Positions 40,871-50,198 are shown, numbered from the stretch's first letter. The stretch is 64,000 nt of DNA from Agromyces lapidis (GCF_009749405.1 NZ_WBIQ01000004.1:1-64000), one strand, 5' to 3'. The notes: generated from the letters alone by a model not told the origin. Made by a program: numbers and translations.

Positions 40871-41419
40871 ATGACCCTCATCGACGATTCCCCCACCACG
40901 ACGACCGACCTCGCCGCAGAACGCGCCGAGCGCCTGACGGCCGCCGGTGCCGCCTGGGGCGAGCGCATCGCCGCCGCCCCCGGCTCGGCGAAGCTCAGCT
41001 ACCGCGTCTCGGGCCGCGGCACGGGCTCGGTCGCGACCGAGATCACGGCGGGCAAGCACCGCTTCCTCGTCGACGAGCCCGACGCGCTCGCGGGCGACGA
41101 CGCCGCGGCGAGTCCTGTCGAGTTCGCGCTCGGCGCCCTCATCTCGTGCCAGGTGGTCGTCTACCGGCTCTACGCGCAGGCGCTCGGCATCGTGCTCGAC
41201 GACGTCGAGATCGACGCCGAGGGCGACCTCGATGTGCGCAAGCTGTTCGGCATCGACGAGTCGGGTCGCGCCGGGTTCTCGGCGGTTCGCCTGAACGTGA
41301 AGCTGCGCGGCCCCGAGTCGGCCGAGCGCTACGCCGAGCTCCAGGCCGCGGTCGACGCGCACTGCCCCGTGCTCGACCTCTTCCAGAACCCGGTGCCGAC
41401 GACCGTCACGCTGGGCTGA
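40871..41419 (+). CDS. OsmC/Ohr-family protein
   Basis: 182 residues. OsmC signature SPVEFALGALISCQVVVY near residue 82 carries the first reactive Cys; the second is in VDAHCPVLDLFQNPVP near 165. They reduce organic hydroperoxides through these thiols. The protein is longer than Ohr, with an extra N-terminal helix, so it belongs to the OsmC/YhfA-type branch. Its start is preceded by a leaderless -10 element. Confidence 0.9.
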   Translation: MTLIDDSPTTTTDLAAERAERLTAAGAAWGERIAAAPGSAKLSYRVSGRGTGSVATEITAGKHRFLVDEPDALAGDDAAASPVEFALGALISCQVVVYRLYAQALGIVLDDVEIDAEGDLDVRKLFGIDESGRAGFSAVRLNVKLRGPESAERYAELQAAVDAHCPVLDLFQNPVPTTVTLG

Positions 41420-41429
41420 TCGGCCCGCC

Positions 41430-41498
41430 TGCTTCTGCAGGAGATTTGCGCTGAGCGACTCCCTCCGGGCGTGCGAGCGCAAATCTCCTGCAGAAGCA
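41430..41498. repeat. GCAGGAGA-family inverted repeat, copy 2
   Basis: Perfect 23-bp arms at 41430-41452 and 41476-41498 with a 23-base loop, core CTGCAGGAGATTTGCG. It separates convergent osmC and the GMC gene. Copy 1 is at 6916-6995. Confidence 0.82.
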
Positions 41499-41501
41499 GC
41501 A

Positions 41502-43139
41502 TCACCCGAGCAGCGCCTCTTGCGTCGGGCGTGCGTCGTCCGCGCCGCGGCGCGGCCAGTGCGACAGCGCCCGCTCGGCCATCGCCGTGATCGTGAGCGA
41601 CGGGTTCACGCCGGGGTTCGCGGGCATCGCGGCCCCGTCGACGACGTGCAGCCCGGGGTGGCCCCAGACGCGGTGGTAGGCGTCGACGACCCCGCTCTCG
41701 GGCGAGCCCGAGACGACCGCGCCGCCGAGGAAGTGCGCCGTCAGCGGGATGCCGAACACCTCGGGCCACGAACCGCGCGCCTCGGCGGGCACCCCGCCGG
41801 CCGACTGCATGCGCGCCGCGATCGCCTGGGCGGCGAGGTGCGCGCCGGGCAGGTGGCTCGGGTTCGGCTCGCCCTCGCCCTGGGCGCTCGTGAGCACCCG
41901 CCGGCCGAGTCGAGTGCGCAGCGAGAGGGTGAGCGAGTTGTCGGCGGTCTGCATGACGAGCGCGATGATGCCGCGTTCGCTCCATCGGCGGAGCGAACTC
42001 AGTCGCAGGGTCGTGATCGGATGCCGCAGCGCACCGCCGATGAGGGCGCCGAGCCGCACGGGCAGCGGGCGGCCGCCGGGCACGAGCCCGGTCGCGAGCG
42101 CGCCCATGAGGTTCGAGCCCGGCCCGTAGCGCACGTTCTCGACGTGCGTGCGCTCGTCGACGTGGAACGAGGTCGTGATCGCGACGCCCCGTGCGAGGCC
42201 GAGCCCCTCGGGCACCGACACCGCGACGGCGCCGTCGAGCGCCTCGGAGTTCGTGCGGGTGAGCCGGCCGAGCGCGTCGGAGAGCCAGGGCAGCGCACCC
42301 GAGTCCTTCATGCGGTGCAGCAGCTGCTGGGTGCCCCACGTGCCGGCGGCGAGCACCACCTGCTCGGCGGTGACGGTGCGGCGGTCGCGGCGCGCCGTCG
42401 CCCCGCTGCGCACGCTCGTCACGGCGTAGCCGCCGCCTGGGAGCGCGCGCACCTCGGTGACGGTGCGCAGCGGCTCGATCGTCGCGCCGAGCCGTTCGGC
42501 GAGCGGCAGGTAGTTCTTCGCGAGCGTGTTCTTCGCGCCGACGCGGCAGCCGACCATGCAGTTGCCGCACAGCGTGCAGCCCGTGCGGTCGGGGCCCTCT
42601 CCGCCGAAGAACGGATCGGGCACGGTCTCGCCGGGCTTGCCGAAGAACACGCCGACGGGTGCCCGCCGGAAGGTGTCGCCGACGCCGAGGTCGTTCGCGG
42701 CACCCGCCATGATGCGCTCGACGGGCCCGTCGTGCGGGTACTGGGGCACGACGCCGAGCATGCGCTTCGCGGTCGCGTAGTGCGGCGCGAGCTCGCCCTG
42801 CCAGTCGGCGAGCGCGCCCCACTGCGGGTCGGCGAAGAACGCCGGCCCCGGCTCGTAGAGGGTGTTGGCGTAGTTCAGCGATCCGCCGCCGACGCCCGCC
42901 CCGGCGAGGATCATGACGTGCGGCAGCTTGTGGATGCGCTGCACGCCGTAGCATCCGATCGCGGGCGCCCAGAGGTACCGCCTGAGGTTCCACGAGGTCT
43001 TCGCGAAGTCGTCGTCGGCGAAGCGGCGCCCCGCCTCGTAGACGTGCACGCCGTAGCCCTTCGCGGCGAGGCGCAGGGCGGCGACCGAGCCGCCGAAGCC
43101 CGAGCCGACGATGACGACGTCGTGGTCGAAGGCGGTCAT
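41502..43139 (-). CDS. GMC-family oxidoreductase with Cys-cluster motif (cholesterol oxidase-like)
   Basis: 545 residues from the ATG at 43139. The FAD motif is VVIVGSGFGGSVAALRLAAK near residue 8, followed by GAGVGGGSLNYAN near 88. A cysteine motif CTLCGNCMVGC near 185, spaced as in 4Fe-4S ferredoxins, is seen in a ChoD-like subgroup of GMC enzymes. The closing motif is HVVDGAAMPANPGVNPSLT near 505. The substrate is probably a sterol-like or lipid alcohol. The start overlaps the lipid-kinase stop by four bases. Confidence 0.87.
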   Translation of the reverse strand: MTAFDHDVVIVGSGFGGSVAALRLAAKGYGVHVYEAGRRFADDDFAKTSWNLRRYLWAPAIGCYGVQRIHKLPHVMILAGAGVGGGSLNYANTLYEPGPAFFADPQWGALADWQGELAPHYATAKRMLGVVPQYPHDGPVERIMAGAANDLGVGDTFRRAPVGVFFGKPGETVPDPFFGGEGPDRTGCTLCGNCMVGCRVGAKNTLAKNYLPLAERLGATIEPLRTVTEVRALPGGGYAVTSVRSGATARRDRRTVTAEQVVLAAGTWGTQQLLHRMKDSGALPWLSDALGRLTRTNSEALDGAVAVSVPEGLGLARGVAITTSFHVDERTHVENVRYGPGSNLMGALATGLVPGGRPLPVRLGALIGGALRHPITTLRLSSLRRWSERGIIALVMQTADNSLTLSLRTRLGRRVLTSAQGEGEPNPSHLPGAHLAAQAIAARMQSAGGVPAEARGSWPEVFGIPLTAHFLGGAVVSGSPESGVVDAYHRVWGHPGLHVVDGAAMPANPGVNPSLTITAMAERALSHWPRRGADDARPTQEALLG

Positions 43140-44086
43140 GCGGATGCCTCGCGGCCGGCCTCTGCGGCGACGGCAGCGCCGCTCGCAGCGGGCACGAGCA
43201 CGGTGAGCGCCCCCGGCACGACCCTGATGCGCGCCCGCCCCGAACCGACGCGCTCGCCGTCGGCGTAGACGACGAGCCCCGGGGCATCCACCTCGACCTG
43301 GGTCGCCCTGGCGGTCTCGACCTCGGGCCGGTCGACGTGGGTGCCGCGCAGCAGCAGCGGGAAGAGCCGTGCGAGCTTCGCCCGCCCGAGGGGGCCGACG
43401 TGCGTGACGTCGAGCAGGCCGTCGTCGGGGACCGCGGCCGGGCACACCGGCATGCCGCCGCCGTAGCTGCGGGTGCTGCCGACGGCGATGAGGGTACCGG
43501 GCGCCGCGCGCAGCGCCTGCCCGTCGGTCGCGTACTCGAAGGGCATGGGGCGCAGGCGCACGAGTTCGACGAGGAGGGCCAGGTAGTAGCGGGCGCGTCC
43601 GCTGGGCCAGCGCAGGCGGTTCGTGCGCTCGCTGACGTGCGCGTCGAAGCCGAGGGCGGCGACCGTGAGGAACCGCCTCGTGCCCGCCGCCGACTCGACC
43701 TCGCCGACGTCGATCGCGCGGGGCGCGCCGTGCACGGCGAGCTCGGCCGCGTCGGCAGCGGCGTCGGCCGCGTCGAAGGGCAGGCCGAGCGCCCGGGCGA
43801 GGTCGTTGCCGGTGCCCGCGGGAACGAGCACGATCGGCACCCCCGAGCCGACGACGGCGTCGAGCACCGACGAGAGGGTGCCGTCGCCGCCGACGACGAC
43901 GAGCGCGCTCGGCTTCGACGCGACCGCCTCATGGGCGAGCCGGCGGGTGTCGTCGACCGAGCCGCCCGCGTACACGTGCGCCTCGGCCCCGAGCTGTTCG
44001 AGCCGGGCGACGGCCCGTTGCGCGGCCTCGGCGCCGCGCCCGCGGCCCGAACTCGGGTTGACGAGCACGACGATGTGCCCGGTCAT
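43136..44086 (-). CDS. Diacylglycerol/lipid kinase family protein
   Basis: 316 residues from the ATG at 44086 (MTGHIVVLVNPSSGRGRG). The catalytic loop VVVGGDGTLSSVLDAVVGSG near residue 65 and VPAGTGNDLARALGL near 92 are diagnostic. It likely phosphorylates a lipid such as diacylglycerol. The M. tuberculosis neighbour-position homologue Rv2252 is a diacylglycerol kinase linked to phosphatidylinositol mannoside synthesis. Its start follows the AGPS-like stop by one base. Confidence 0.88.
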   Translation of the reverse strand: MTGHIVVLVNPSSGRGRGAEAAQRAVARLEQLGAEAHVYAGGSVDDTRRLAHEAVASKPSALVVVGGDGTLSSVLDAVVGSGVPIVLVPAGTGNDLARALGLPFDAADAAADAAELAVHGAPRAIDVGEVESAAGTRRFLTVAALGFDAHVSERTNRLRWPSGRARYYLALLVELVRLRPMPFEYATDGQALRAAPGTLIAVGSTRSYGGGMPVCPAAVPDDGLLDVTHVGPLGRAKLARLFPLLLRGTHVDRPEVETARATQVEVDAPGLVVYADGERVGSGRARIRVVPGALTVLVPAASGAAVAAEAGREASA

Positions 44087-44087
44087 C

Positions 44088-45776
44088 TCAGCGGCTCCCG
44101 GCTGCGGGCGCGGCCTGCGCCTCGGGCGTCGCCGCTTCGCTCGCCACGAGCGCACCGGGGTTCATGACGCCCGCCGGGTCGAGCTCGGCCTTCACGGCAC
44201 GCAGCAGGCGCACGCCGACCGGCCCGATCTCGCGCTCGAGCCACGGGGCGTGGTCGCGTCCGACGCCGTGGTGGTGGCTGATCGTGCCGCCGCCCGCCAT
44301 GATCGCGTCGTTCACCGCCGACTTCACGGGCTCCCACGCGGCGAGCTGCTCGCCCTTCACCCCTGCGAGGATGGTGAAGTACAGCGCGGCACCCGTCGGG
44401 TAGACGTGCGAGACGTGGCAGAGCACGAGCGACTTCGCGCCCTGGGCGGCGAAGCCGTCGCTGATCGCGGCGGTGACCTCGCGCTTCAGGCGTTCGAGGT
44501 TCGACCAGGTGGTCGCCGTCTCGAGGGTCTCGCAGAAGACGCCGTGGTCGAGCAGTGCGTCGCGCAGGTACGGGGCGTTGAAGCGGCCGTGCACCCACTC
44601 CTCTGCGGCGGCGGGGCCGGTCGAGGTGCCGCCGGCCCGGCGCAGCACCTGCGCGGTGCGCGCCTGCCGTTCGGCGGCGAGCTCGGCGTCGCCCTCGAAC
44701 ACGGTGATCGCGCTCGCGCCCTTCGCGAGCGCCTTGCCGATGCGGCCGACCTGGGCGAGCGAGACGCCGGTCTCGGCCTCGTCTGAGAGGCGGATCACGG
44801 TGGGCCCGGTGCCGAGCTGCGCGACCCGTCGGAGGGCTTCGGCGCCGGTGGCGAAGTCGGGGAAGGTCCACGCTTCGGCGAGGCGTGCGTCGGGCACGGG
44901 GTGCACGCGCAGCCGCACCTCGGTGATGACGCCGAACGCGCCCTCGGAGCCGAGGAAGAGGCGCAGCAGGTCGGGGCCGGCGGCCGAGCCCGGCGCCCGG
45001 CCGAGTTCGAGCTCGCCCGTCGGGGTCGCCACGCGGAGCCCCGTGACCATCGCGTCGAAGCGGCCGTTGCCGGCCGAGTTCTGGCCCGACGAGCGGGCGG
45101 CGGCGAAGCCGCCGAGGGTCGCGTAGCGGAAGCTCTGCGGGAAGTGGCCGAGCTCGAAGCCGCGCGCGCCGAGCAGGCGCTCGGCGTCTGGGCCGGTCGT
45201 GCCGGCGCGCAGCACGGCCTCACCGCTGGCCTCGTCGAGCGAGACGAGCCCCGTGAGCCGGCCGAGGTCGAGTGCGATCACGGCGTGGTGCCCGCCACGC
45301 TCGGGGTCGAGTCCGCCGACGACGCTCGTGCCGCCGCCGAAGGGCACGACCGCGATGCCGCGTTCGCCGCAGCGGCGCAGCACCTCGACGACCTCTGCGT
45401 GGTCGGCGGGCGTCACGACGGCGTCCGGGGCATCCTGCCGCTGCGCGCGCCGACGCAGAAGGTCGGGCGTGGACCGCCCGCCCGCGTGACGGATGCGCGC
45501 CTCGTCGTCGACGGCGAGCTGCGCCGAGCCGACGACGTCGGCGAGCGCGGCCCGGTCGTCGTCGCCGAGCCGCGGGGCCTCGAGCTCGACCTCGTCGAGC
45601 CTCGCCGCGGGCGCGGGCTTCGGCGTGCGGCCGAGCAGCATCGGCAGCAGGGTGCGCACCGCGAGCGGCAGCTCCTTCGCCTTCGCGGGGTCACCCCAGC
45701 CGTTCCAGCGCATCGGGGCGGATGTCTCGTCGCCCGGCGTCGTGGCGGAGGGGGCGGTGCCGTCTTCGTCGACCAT
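44088..45776 (-). CDS. FAD-linked oxidase, alkyl-dihydroxyacetonephosphate synthase-like
   Basis: 562 residues. Vanillyl-alcohol-oxidase fold with the FAD-binding motif VVPFGGGTSVVGGL near 150, RSSGQNSAGNGRFDAMV near 240, and the C-terminal histidine cluster GGGTISHHHGVGRDHAPW near 500. The HHHGVGRDH element matches AGPS, which makes ether-lipid precursors, but bacterial relatives may be simple dehydrogenases. It is the first gene of a three-gene run with the lipid kinase and GMC enzyme, divergent from a TetR repressor. This matches Rv2251 in M. tuberculosis. Confidence 0.87.
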   Translation of the reverse strand: MVDEDGTAPSATTPGDETSAPMRWNGWGDPAKAKELPLAVRTLLPMLLGRTPKPAPAARLDEVELEAPRLGDDDRAALADVVGSAQLAVDDEARIRHAGGRSTPDLLRRRAQRQDAPDAVVTPADHAEVVEVLRRCGERGIAVVPFGGGTSVVGGLDPERGGHHAVIALDLGRLTGLVSLDEASGEAVLRAGTTGPDAERLLGARGFELGHFPQSFRYATLGGFAAARSSGQNSAGNGRFDAMVTGLRVATPTGELELGRAPGSAAGPDLLRLFLGSEGAFGVITEVRLRVHPVPDARLAEAWTFPDFATGAEALRRVAQLGTGPTVIRLSDEAETGVSLAQVGRIGKALAKGASAITVFEGDAELAAERQARTAQVLRRAGGTSTGPAAAEEWVHGRFNAPYLRDALLDHGVFCETLETATTWSNLERLKREVTAAISDGFAAQGAKSLVLCHVSHVYPTGAALYFTILAGVKGEQLAAWEPVKSAVNDAIMAGGGTISHHHGVGRDHAPWLEREIGPVGVRLLRAVKAELDPAGVMNPGALVASEAATPEAQAAPAAGSR

Positions 45777-45784
45777 GCGTTACA

Positions 45785-45793
45785 GTGTGACAC
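45785..45793. promoter_or_regulatory. Candidate TetR operator in the 20-bp divergent gap
   Basis: GTGTGACAC is a 9-bp dyad between the AGPS-like start at 45776 and the TetR start at 45797. In so small a gap, any bound repressor would block both promoters. Confidence 0.4.
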
Positions 45794-45796
45794 ATC

Positions 45797-46393
45797 ATGG
45801 AAGATCGTCAAGCACTCGAGCTCGACCGCCCCGACTGGAGCGAGGCCGAGGCGCGCATGCTCGACGCGGCCGCCGCCCTCATCGCCGCACGCGGCGTCGG
45901 CGGCGTCACCGTCGCCGAGGTCGCTCGCGACTCGGGGGTGAGCCGCCCGACCGTGTACCGCCGCTGGTCGAGCGCCGACGAGATCGTGCGGGCCGTGCTG
46001 CACCGCGCGACCGTGTCGCTCATCGCGCAGTTCCCCGAACCCGCGACGACGCGCGACGAGATCGTGCGCGACGTGCTGCGCTTCTCCGAGCTGTTCCGCA
46101 CCGACCCGCTCTACGGGCGCCTGCTCGAACGCGAACCCGAGGTGTTCACCCGCTACACCCTGCAGCGCATCGGCTCGAGCCAGCGGGTGATCCTGCAGTG
46201 GCTCGCCTCGGCGATCGCACTCGCGCAGCAGGGCGGCACCGTGCGCCCCGGCGCCCCGGGCGACCTGGCGGTGATGCTGCTGCTCATCGCGCAGTCGGCG
46301 ATCCTCTCGCACAACACCGTCTCCACCCTCATCGACGAGCCGCATTGGAGCAGCGAACTTTGGCACGCACTCGACGGGCACCTTCGCCCCTGA
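45797..46393 (+). CDS. TetR-family repressor
   Basis: 198 residues. The DNA-binding domain is GVGGVTVAEVARDSGVSRPT then VYRRWSSADEIV at residues 32-65. The remaining helices have no recognisable ligand class. It sits between the AGPS-like operon and glpD, and is the counterpart of Rv2250c. It probably represses both sides of the block in response to a lipid or fatty-acyl signal. Confidence 0.88.
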   Translation: MEDRQALELDRPDWSEAEARMLDAAAALIAARGVGGVTVAEVARDSGVSRPTVYRRWSSADEIVRAVLHRATVSLIAQFPEPATTRDEIVRDVLRFSELFRTDPLYGRLLEREPEVFTRYTLQRIGSSQRVILQWLASAIALAQQGGTVRPGAPGDLAVMLLLIAQSAILSHNTVSTLIDEPHWSSELWHALDGHLRP

Positions 46394-48015
46394 CCACCGC
46401 ATCGGCGCCGACACGTGCCACGCACTCCTCGGCGCTGAGTGCCGATCGCCGCGCCCGTGAGCTCGACGCCCTGGCCGCCAGCTCCGAGCCCGTCGACCTG
46501 CTCGTCATCGGCGGCGGCGTCACGGGCGCCGGCGTCGCGCTCGACGCGGCGAGCCGGGGCCTCTCGGTCGTGCTGGCCGAGGCGCACGACCTCGCCTTCG
46601 GCACGAGCCGGTGGAGCTCGAAGCTCGTGCACGGCGGGCTCCGCTACCTCGCGACCGGTGATGTCGCGGTGGCCCGCGAGAGCGCCGACGAGCGGCACCT
46701 GCTGATGACCCGCATCGCCCCGCACCTCGTGCGGAGTCTCCCCCAGCTGCTGCCGTTCGTACCCGGGGTGTCGGCGAAGCAGCGCGTCTTCGGCGGTCTC
46801 GGCATGGGCCTCGGCGACGGGCTCCGCATGCTCGCACGCACCCCCGCCCAGGTGCTCGCCCACCCGCGCCGCATCGGCCGCGACGAGGCGCTGCGCCTCG
46901 CCCCCGCCCTGCGCCGCGAGGGCCTGCGCGGCGGGGTGCTCGCCCACGACGGGCAGCTCGTCGACGACGCGCGGCTCGTCGTCGCCCTCGCCCGCACGGC
47001 CGCGGCGTACGGCGCGACGGTACTCACCCGGGTGCGCGTCTCCGACGCCGACGGCACTGGGGCGACCCTGACCGATGCGCTCGGCGGCGGCACCCTGCGC
47101 GTGCGCGCACGGGTCGTCGTGAACGCGGCGGGCGTGTGGGCGGGCGAACTCGATCCCGGAATCCGCATGCGCCCGAGCCGCGGCACGCACCTCGTGCTCG
47201 ACGCGGCCGCGCTCGGCAACCCGACGGCGGCGCTCACGGTGCCGCACCCCGGCTCGATCAGCAGGTTCGTCTTCGCCCTGCCGCAGCAGCTCGGCCGGGT
47301 GGTCGTCGGCCTCACCGACGAGGATGCCCCGGGGCCGGTGCCCGACGTGCCGCAACCCGGCGACGACGAGATCGACTTCCTGCTGCAGACGCTCTCGACC
47401 GCGCTCGACCGCCCGCTCGGCCGCGGCGACGTGCTCGGCGCCTTCGCGGGGCTGCGCCCCCTCATCGACACCGGCGGCGACGGCTCGACCGCCGACATCT
47501 CGCGCCGCCACCATGTCGCCGTCGCCGACTCGGGGCTCGTCAACGTGCTCGGCGGCAAGCTCACGACCTACCGGGCGATGGCCCGCGACGCCGTCGACCT
47601 CGCGTGCCGGCACGCGGGTCTCGCCGATCCCGGGTGCCGCACCGCCGAGCTCGCGCTCGTCGGCGCCGCGGGGTCGACGGTGGCCTTCGCCGGCGCGAGC
47701 GCTGGCTCGAGTGCCGCCGGCGCGGGGGCTCAGCCCGTCGACCACGAGCCGCCCGCCTCGCTCACGGCCCGCTTCGGCGCCGAGGCATCCACCGTGTTCG
47801 GTCTCGCGAGCTGCGCCGACCCGACCGCGCGGATCGCCGAGGGGATCGACGTGACGCGCGCCGAGATCGAGTTCGCGGTGCGCGCCGAGGGCGCCCTCGA
47901 CGTCGACGACGTGCTCGACCGCCGCACCCGCATCGGGCTCGTTCCGGCCGACCGCGATCGCGCGCACGATGCATCCGCCGAGCTCGTGCTCGCCTCCCTC
48001 GCGTCGCCCGCCTGA
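46360..48015 (+). CDS. glpD: Glycerol-3-phosphate dehydrogenase (aerobic, FAD-dependent)
   Basis: About 551 residues. The proposed start is a TTG at 46360 with GGAG nine bases upstream, which overlaps the TetR gene by 34 bases; no ATG or GTG suits. The FAD motif VDLLVIGGGVTGAGVALDAA near 46 and GTSRWSSKLVHGGLRYL near 85 are diagnostic, as are AGVWAGELD near 260 and GLVNVLGGKLTTYRAMARDA near 395. GlpD oxidises G3P to DHAP at the membrane and feeds electrons to quinone. The C-terminal domain has an Ala/Ser-rich insert around 450. Confidence 0.9.
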   Translation: MARTRRAPSPLTTASAPTRATHSSALSADRRARELDALAASSEPVDLLVIGGGVTGAGVALDAASRGLSVVLAEAHDLAFGTSRWSSKLVHGGLRYLATGDVAVARESADERHLLMTRIAPHLVRSLPQLLPFVPGVSAKQRVFGGLGMGLGDGLRMLARTPAQVLAHPRRIGRDEALRLAPALRREGLRGGVLAHDGQLVDDARLVVALARTAAAYGATVLTRVRVSDADGTGATLTDALGGGTLRVRARVVVNAAGVWAGELDPGIRMRPSRGTHLVLDAAALGNPTAALTVPHPGSISRFVFALPQQLGRVVVGLTDEDAPGPVPDVPQPGDDEIDFLLQTLSTALDRPLGRGDVLGAFAGLRPLIDTGGDGSTADISRRHHVAVADSGLVNVLGGKLTTYRAMARDAVDLACRHAGLADPGCRTAELALVGAAGSTVAFAGASAGSSAAGAGAQPVDHEPPASLTARFGAEASTVFGLASCADPTARIAEGIDVTRAEIEFAVRAEGALDVDDVLDRRTRIGLVPADRDRAHDASAELVLASLASPA

Positions 48016-48016
48016 G

Positions 48017-48115
48017 GGTTTCGAGACGCGTCGCCGCTCCGCGGCGGCGCTCCTCAGCCAACGATCACTCCGCTGGTCGAGGAGCGCCCGACGCAGTCGG
48101 ACGCGTCTCGAAACC
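48017..48115. repeat. Bidirectional repeat with GGTTTCGAGACG arms
   Basis: Arms GGTTTCGAGACGCGT (48017-48031) and its complement (48101-48115) enclose an inner stem GGCGCTCCTC (48046-48055) with GAGGAGCGCC (48079-48088). Repeats of this style are frequent in Microbacteriaceae. It lies in the glpD / katA convergent gap and may terminate both. Confidence 0.8.
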
Positions 48116-48121
48116 GGGAGG

Positions 48122-49591
48122 TTACGCCGCCGCGCCGTCCTCAGCGGCCGTCGCGTACGCCGAGCGCAGCACCCCGCCGAGCTCGACGTCGACGTTCGTC
48201 CAGTACTGGAAGAAGCGCTCGCGGATCTCGTCGATCGTGATCGCCTGCGCCTGGCCGAGCAGGGTCGCCTGCAGGCGCAGCTTCGACTCGGCCGAGTAGA
48301 CGTCGCGGTAGAGGGCGCCCGCCTGGCCGAAGTCGCTGTCGTCGGCGCGCAGCGTGTACGCGGTGCGCACGAGCTCGCCGTCGCCCTCCCACGACCCCTC
48401 GCCCGCGGCCTCGGCCGAAGCGGTCGGCCCGCCGAACGAGTTCGGCGCGTACACCGGCACCGAGGGCGCGTTGTAGTGGTGGCGCTGCGCGCCGTCCTGC
48501 GAGTAGTTCGCGACGGATGCCGCGTGCGGCGCGTTCACCGGCAGCTGGTTGTAGTTCGTTCCGACCCGGTAGCGCTGCGCGTCGGGATAGCTGAACACGC
48601 GCGCCATCAGCATCTTGTCGGGGCTGATGCCGATGCCCGGCACCGTGTTCGCCGGCGAGAACGCCGCCTGCTCGATCTCGGCGAAGAAGTTCTGCGGGTT
48701 GCGGTCGAGCGTCAGCGTGCCCACCTCGATGAGCGGGTAGTCGGCGTGCGGCCACACCTTCGTGAGGTCGAAGGGGTTGAAGCGGTAGCTCTTCGCCTCC
48801 TCGTAGGGCATGACCTGCACGAACACGTCCCACTTCGGGAAGTCGCCGCGCTCGATCGCCTCGTGCAGATCGCGGCGGTAGTAGTCGGCGTCGGCCCCGG
48901 CGATCGCCTCGGCGGTCTGCGCGTCGAGGTGCAGGTCGCCCTGACGCGACCGGAAGTGGTACTTCACCCAGAACCGCTCACCCTCGGCGTTGATCCACTG
49001 GTAGGTGTGCGAGCCGTAGCCCTGCATCTCGCGCCACGACCTCGGCAGGCCGCGGTCGCCCATGAGGTAGGTCACCTGGTGGGCCGACTCGGGCGAGAGG
49101 GTCCAGAAGTCCCACTGCATGTCGGCGTCGCGCAGGCCCGAGCCCGGCAGTCGCTTCTGCGAGTGGATGAAGTCGGGGAACTTGATGCCGTCGCGGATGA
49201 AGAACACCGGGGTGTTGTTGCCGACGAGGTCGTAGTTGCCCTCCGGTGTGTAGAACTTCAGCGAGAAGCCGCGCACGTCGCGCCACGTGTCGGGCGAGCC
49301 CTGCTCACCCGCGACCGACGAGAAGCGCAGCAGCGTCTCGACGCTCGCGCCGGGCTGGAAGAGGGCCGCGCGGGTGTAGCGCGAGACATCCGCCGTCACC
49401 TCGAAGCGGCCGAACGCGCCGCCGCCCTTCGCATGCACGATGCGCTCGGGGATGCGCTCGCGGTTGAACTGCGCGAGCTTCTCGACGAGATAGCGGTCGT
49501 GCAGCACCGTCGCGCCGTCGGCGCCGGCGCTGAGCGAGTGCGCGTCGCTCGCGACCGGGGTGCCGGTCTGGGTGGTGGTTCGGTTCGTCAT
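48122..49591 (-). CDS. katA: Monofunctional heme catalase
   Basis: 489 residues, the small-subunit catalase type. The catalytic histidine lies in [16 protein letters not shown] near 52-66, and the Asn in [13 protein letters not shown] near 130. The heme-ligand Tyr lies in the region [18 protein letters not shown] near 335. It destroys hydrogen peroxide. The furA-type gene precedes it on the same strand by about 130 bases, a common actinobacterial arrangement for peroxide-induced expression. The long palindromic repeat at 48017-48115 follows the stop. Confidence 0.97.
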   Translation of the reverse strand: MTNRTTTQTGTPVASDAHSLSAGADGATVLHDRYLVEKLAQFNRERIPERIVHAKGGGAFGRFEVTADVSRYTRAALFQPGASVETLLRFSSVAGEQGSPDTWRDVRGFSLKFYTPEGNYDLVGNNTPVFFIRDGIKFPDFIHSQKRLPGSGLRDADMQWDFWTLSPESAHQVTYLMGDRGLPRSWREMQGYGSHTYQWINAEGERFWVKYHFRSRQGDLHLDAQTAEAIAGADADYYRRDLHEAIERGDFPKWDVFVQVMPYEEAKSYRFNPFDLTKVWPHADYPLIEVGTLTLDRNPQNFFAEIEQAAFSPANTVPGIGISPDKMLMARVFSYPDAQRYRVGTNYNQLPVNAPHAASVANYSQDGAQRHHYNAPSVPVYAPNSFGGPTASAEAAGEGSWEGDGELVRTAYTLRADDSDFGQAGALYRDVYSAESKLRLQATLLGQAQAITIDEIRERFFQYWTNVDVELGGVLRSAYATAAEDGAAA

Positions 49592-49720
49592 GCGTTCGTC
49601 CTTCGTTCGGTGGCGGGCGGGTGACGATGCCGCGGCAGGGCGCGGCGACGAGCGCCCCGGGAGGGCGCGCTCGTCTTCCGCCGGGGAGGCCGGCGGAAGC
49701 GGTGGGTCGGATGCCGCGGG

Positions 49721-50158
49721 CTAGGCCGCCGGCACCGATCGGCAGTCGGCGCAGAGGCCCCAGAAAGTGACCTCGGCGGTGTGGATCGAGAAGCCGCCCG
49801 CGTCGCTCGGTTCGAGGCAGGGCGGTTCGCCGACGACGCAGTCGACGTCGGCGACGGTGTGGCACTTCGTGCACACGAGATGGTGGTGGTTGTCGCCGAT
49901 GCGGCTCTCGTAGAGCGCCGGCGACCCCGCGGGTTCGATGCGACGGAGGAGCCCTGCGCCCGAGAGCGCCGCGAGCACCCCGTAGACGGCCTGCAGCGAG
50001 GTGGTCGGCAGCTCGCCGCGCACCCGTTCGAAGACGGTCTCGGCGTCGAGGTGGCCGTGACCCGAGAGCACCTCGAGCACGGCGAGCCGCGGCGCGGTCA
50101 CCTTGAGCCCGGCGGCGCGGATGCGCGCGGCGGGGTCGTGCTCGGTCGCGGTGTGCAT
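49721..50158 (-). CDS. furA: Fur-family peroxide/iron regulator (FurA-like)
   Basis: 145 residues. The winged helix has LKVTAPRLAVLEVLSG and ETVFERVRGELPTTSLQAVYG. Metal-binding His cluster DNHHHLVCTKCHTVADVDC near 95 provides the first CxxC, and GLCADCRS near 135 gives the second structural zinc pair. The arrangement before katA suggests it represses the catalase until oxidised. An AT-rich dyad upstream of its start is the likely operator. Confidence 0.9.
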   Translation of the reverse strand: MHTATEHDPAARIRAAGLKVTAPRLAVLEVLSGHGHLDAETVFERVRGELPTTSLQAVYGVLAALSGAGLLRRIEPAGSPALYESRIGDNHHHLVCTKCHTVADVDCVVGEPPCLEPSDAGGFSIHTAEVTFWGLCADCRSVPAA

Positions 50159-50175
50159 GCTTCGACCGTAGCGAG

Positions 50176-50198
50176 TTGTTTTGAATGACTCAAATCAA
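50176..50198 (-). promoter_or_regulatory. FurA operator
   Basis: TTGTT-TTGA-ATGAC-TCAA-ATCAA spans 50176-50198; the TTTGA/TCAAA core is a perfect dyad, the most AT-rich short site near the furA start at 50158. Confidence 0.6.
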
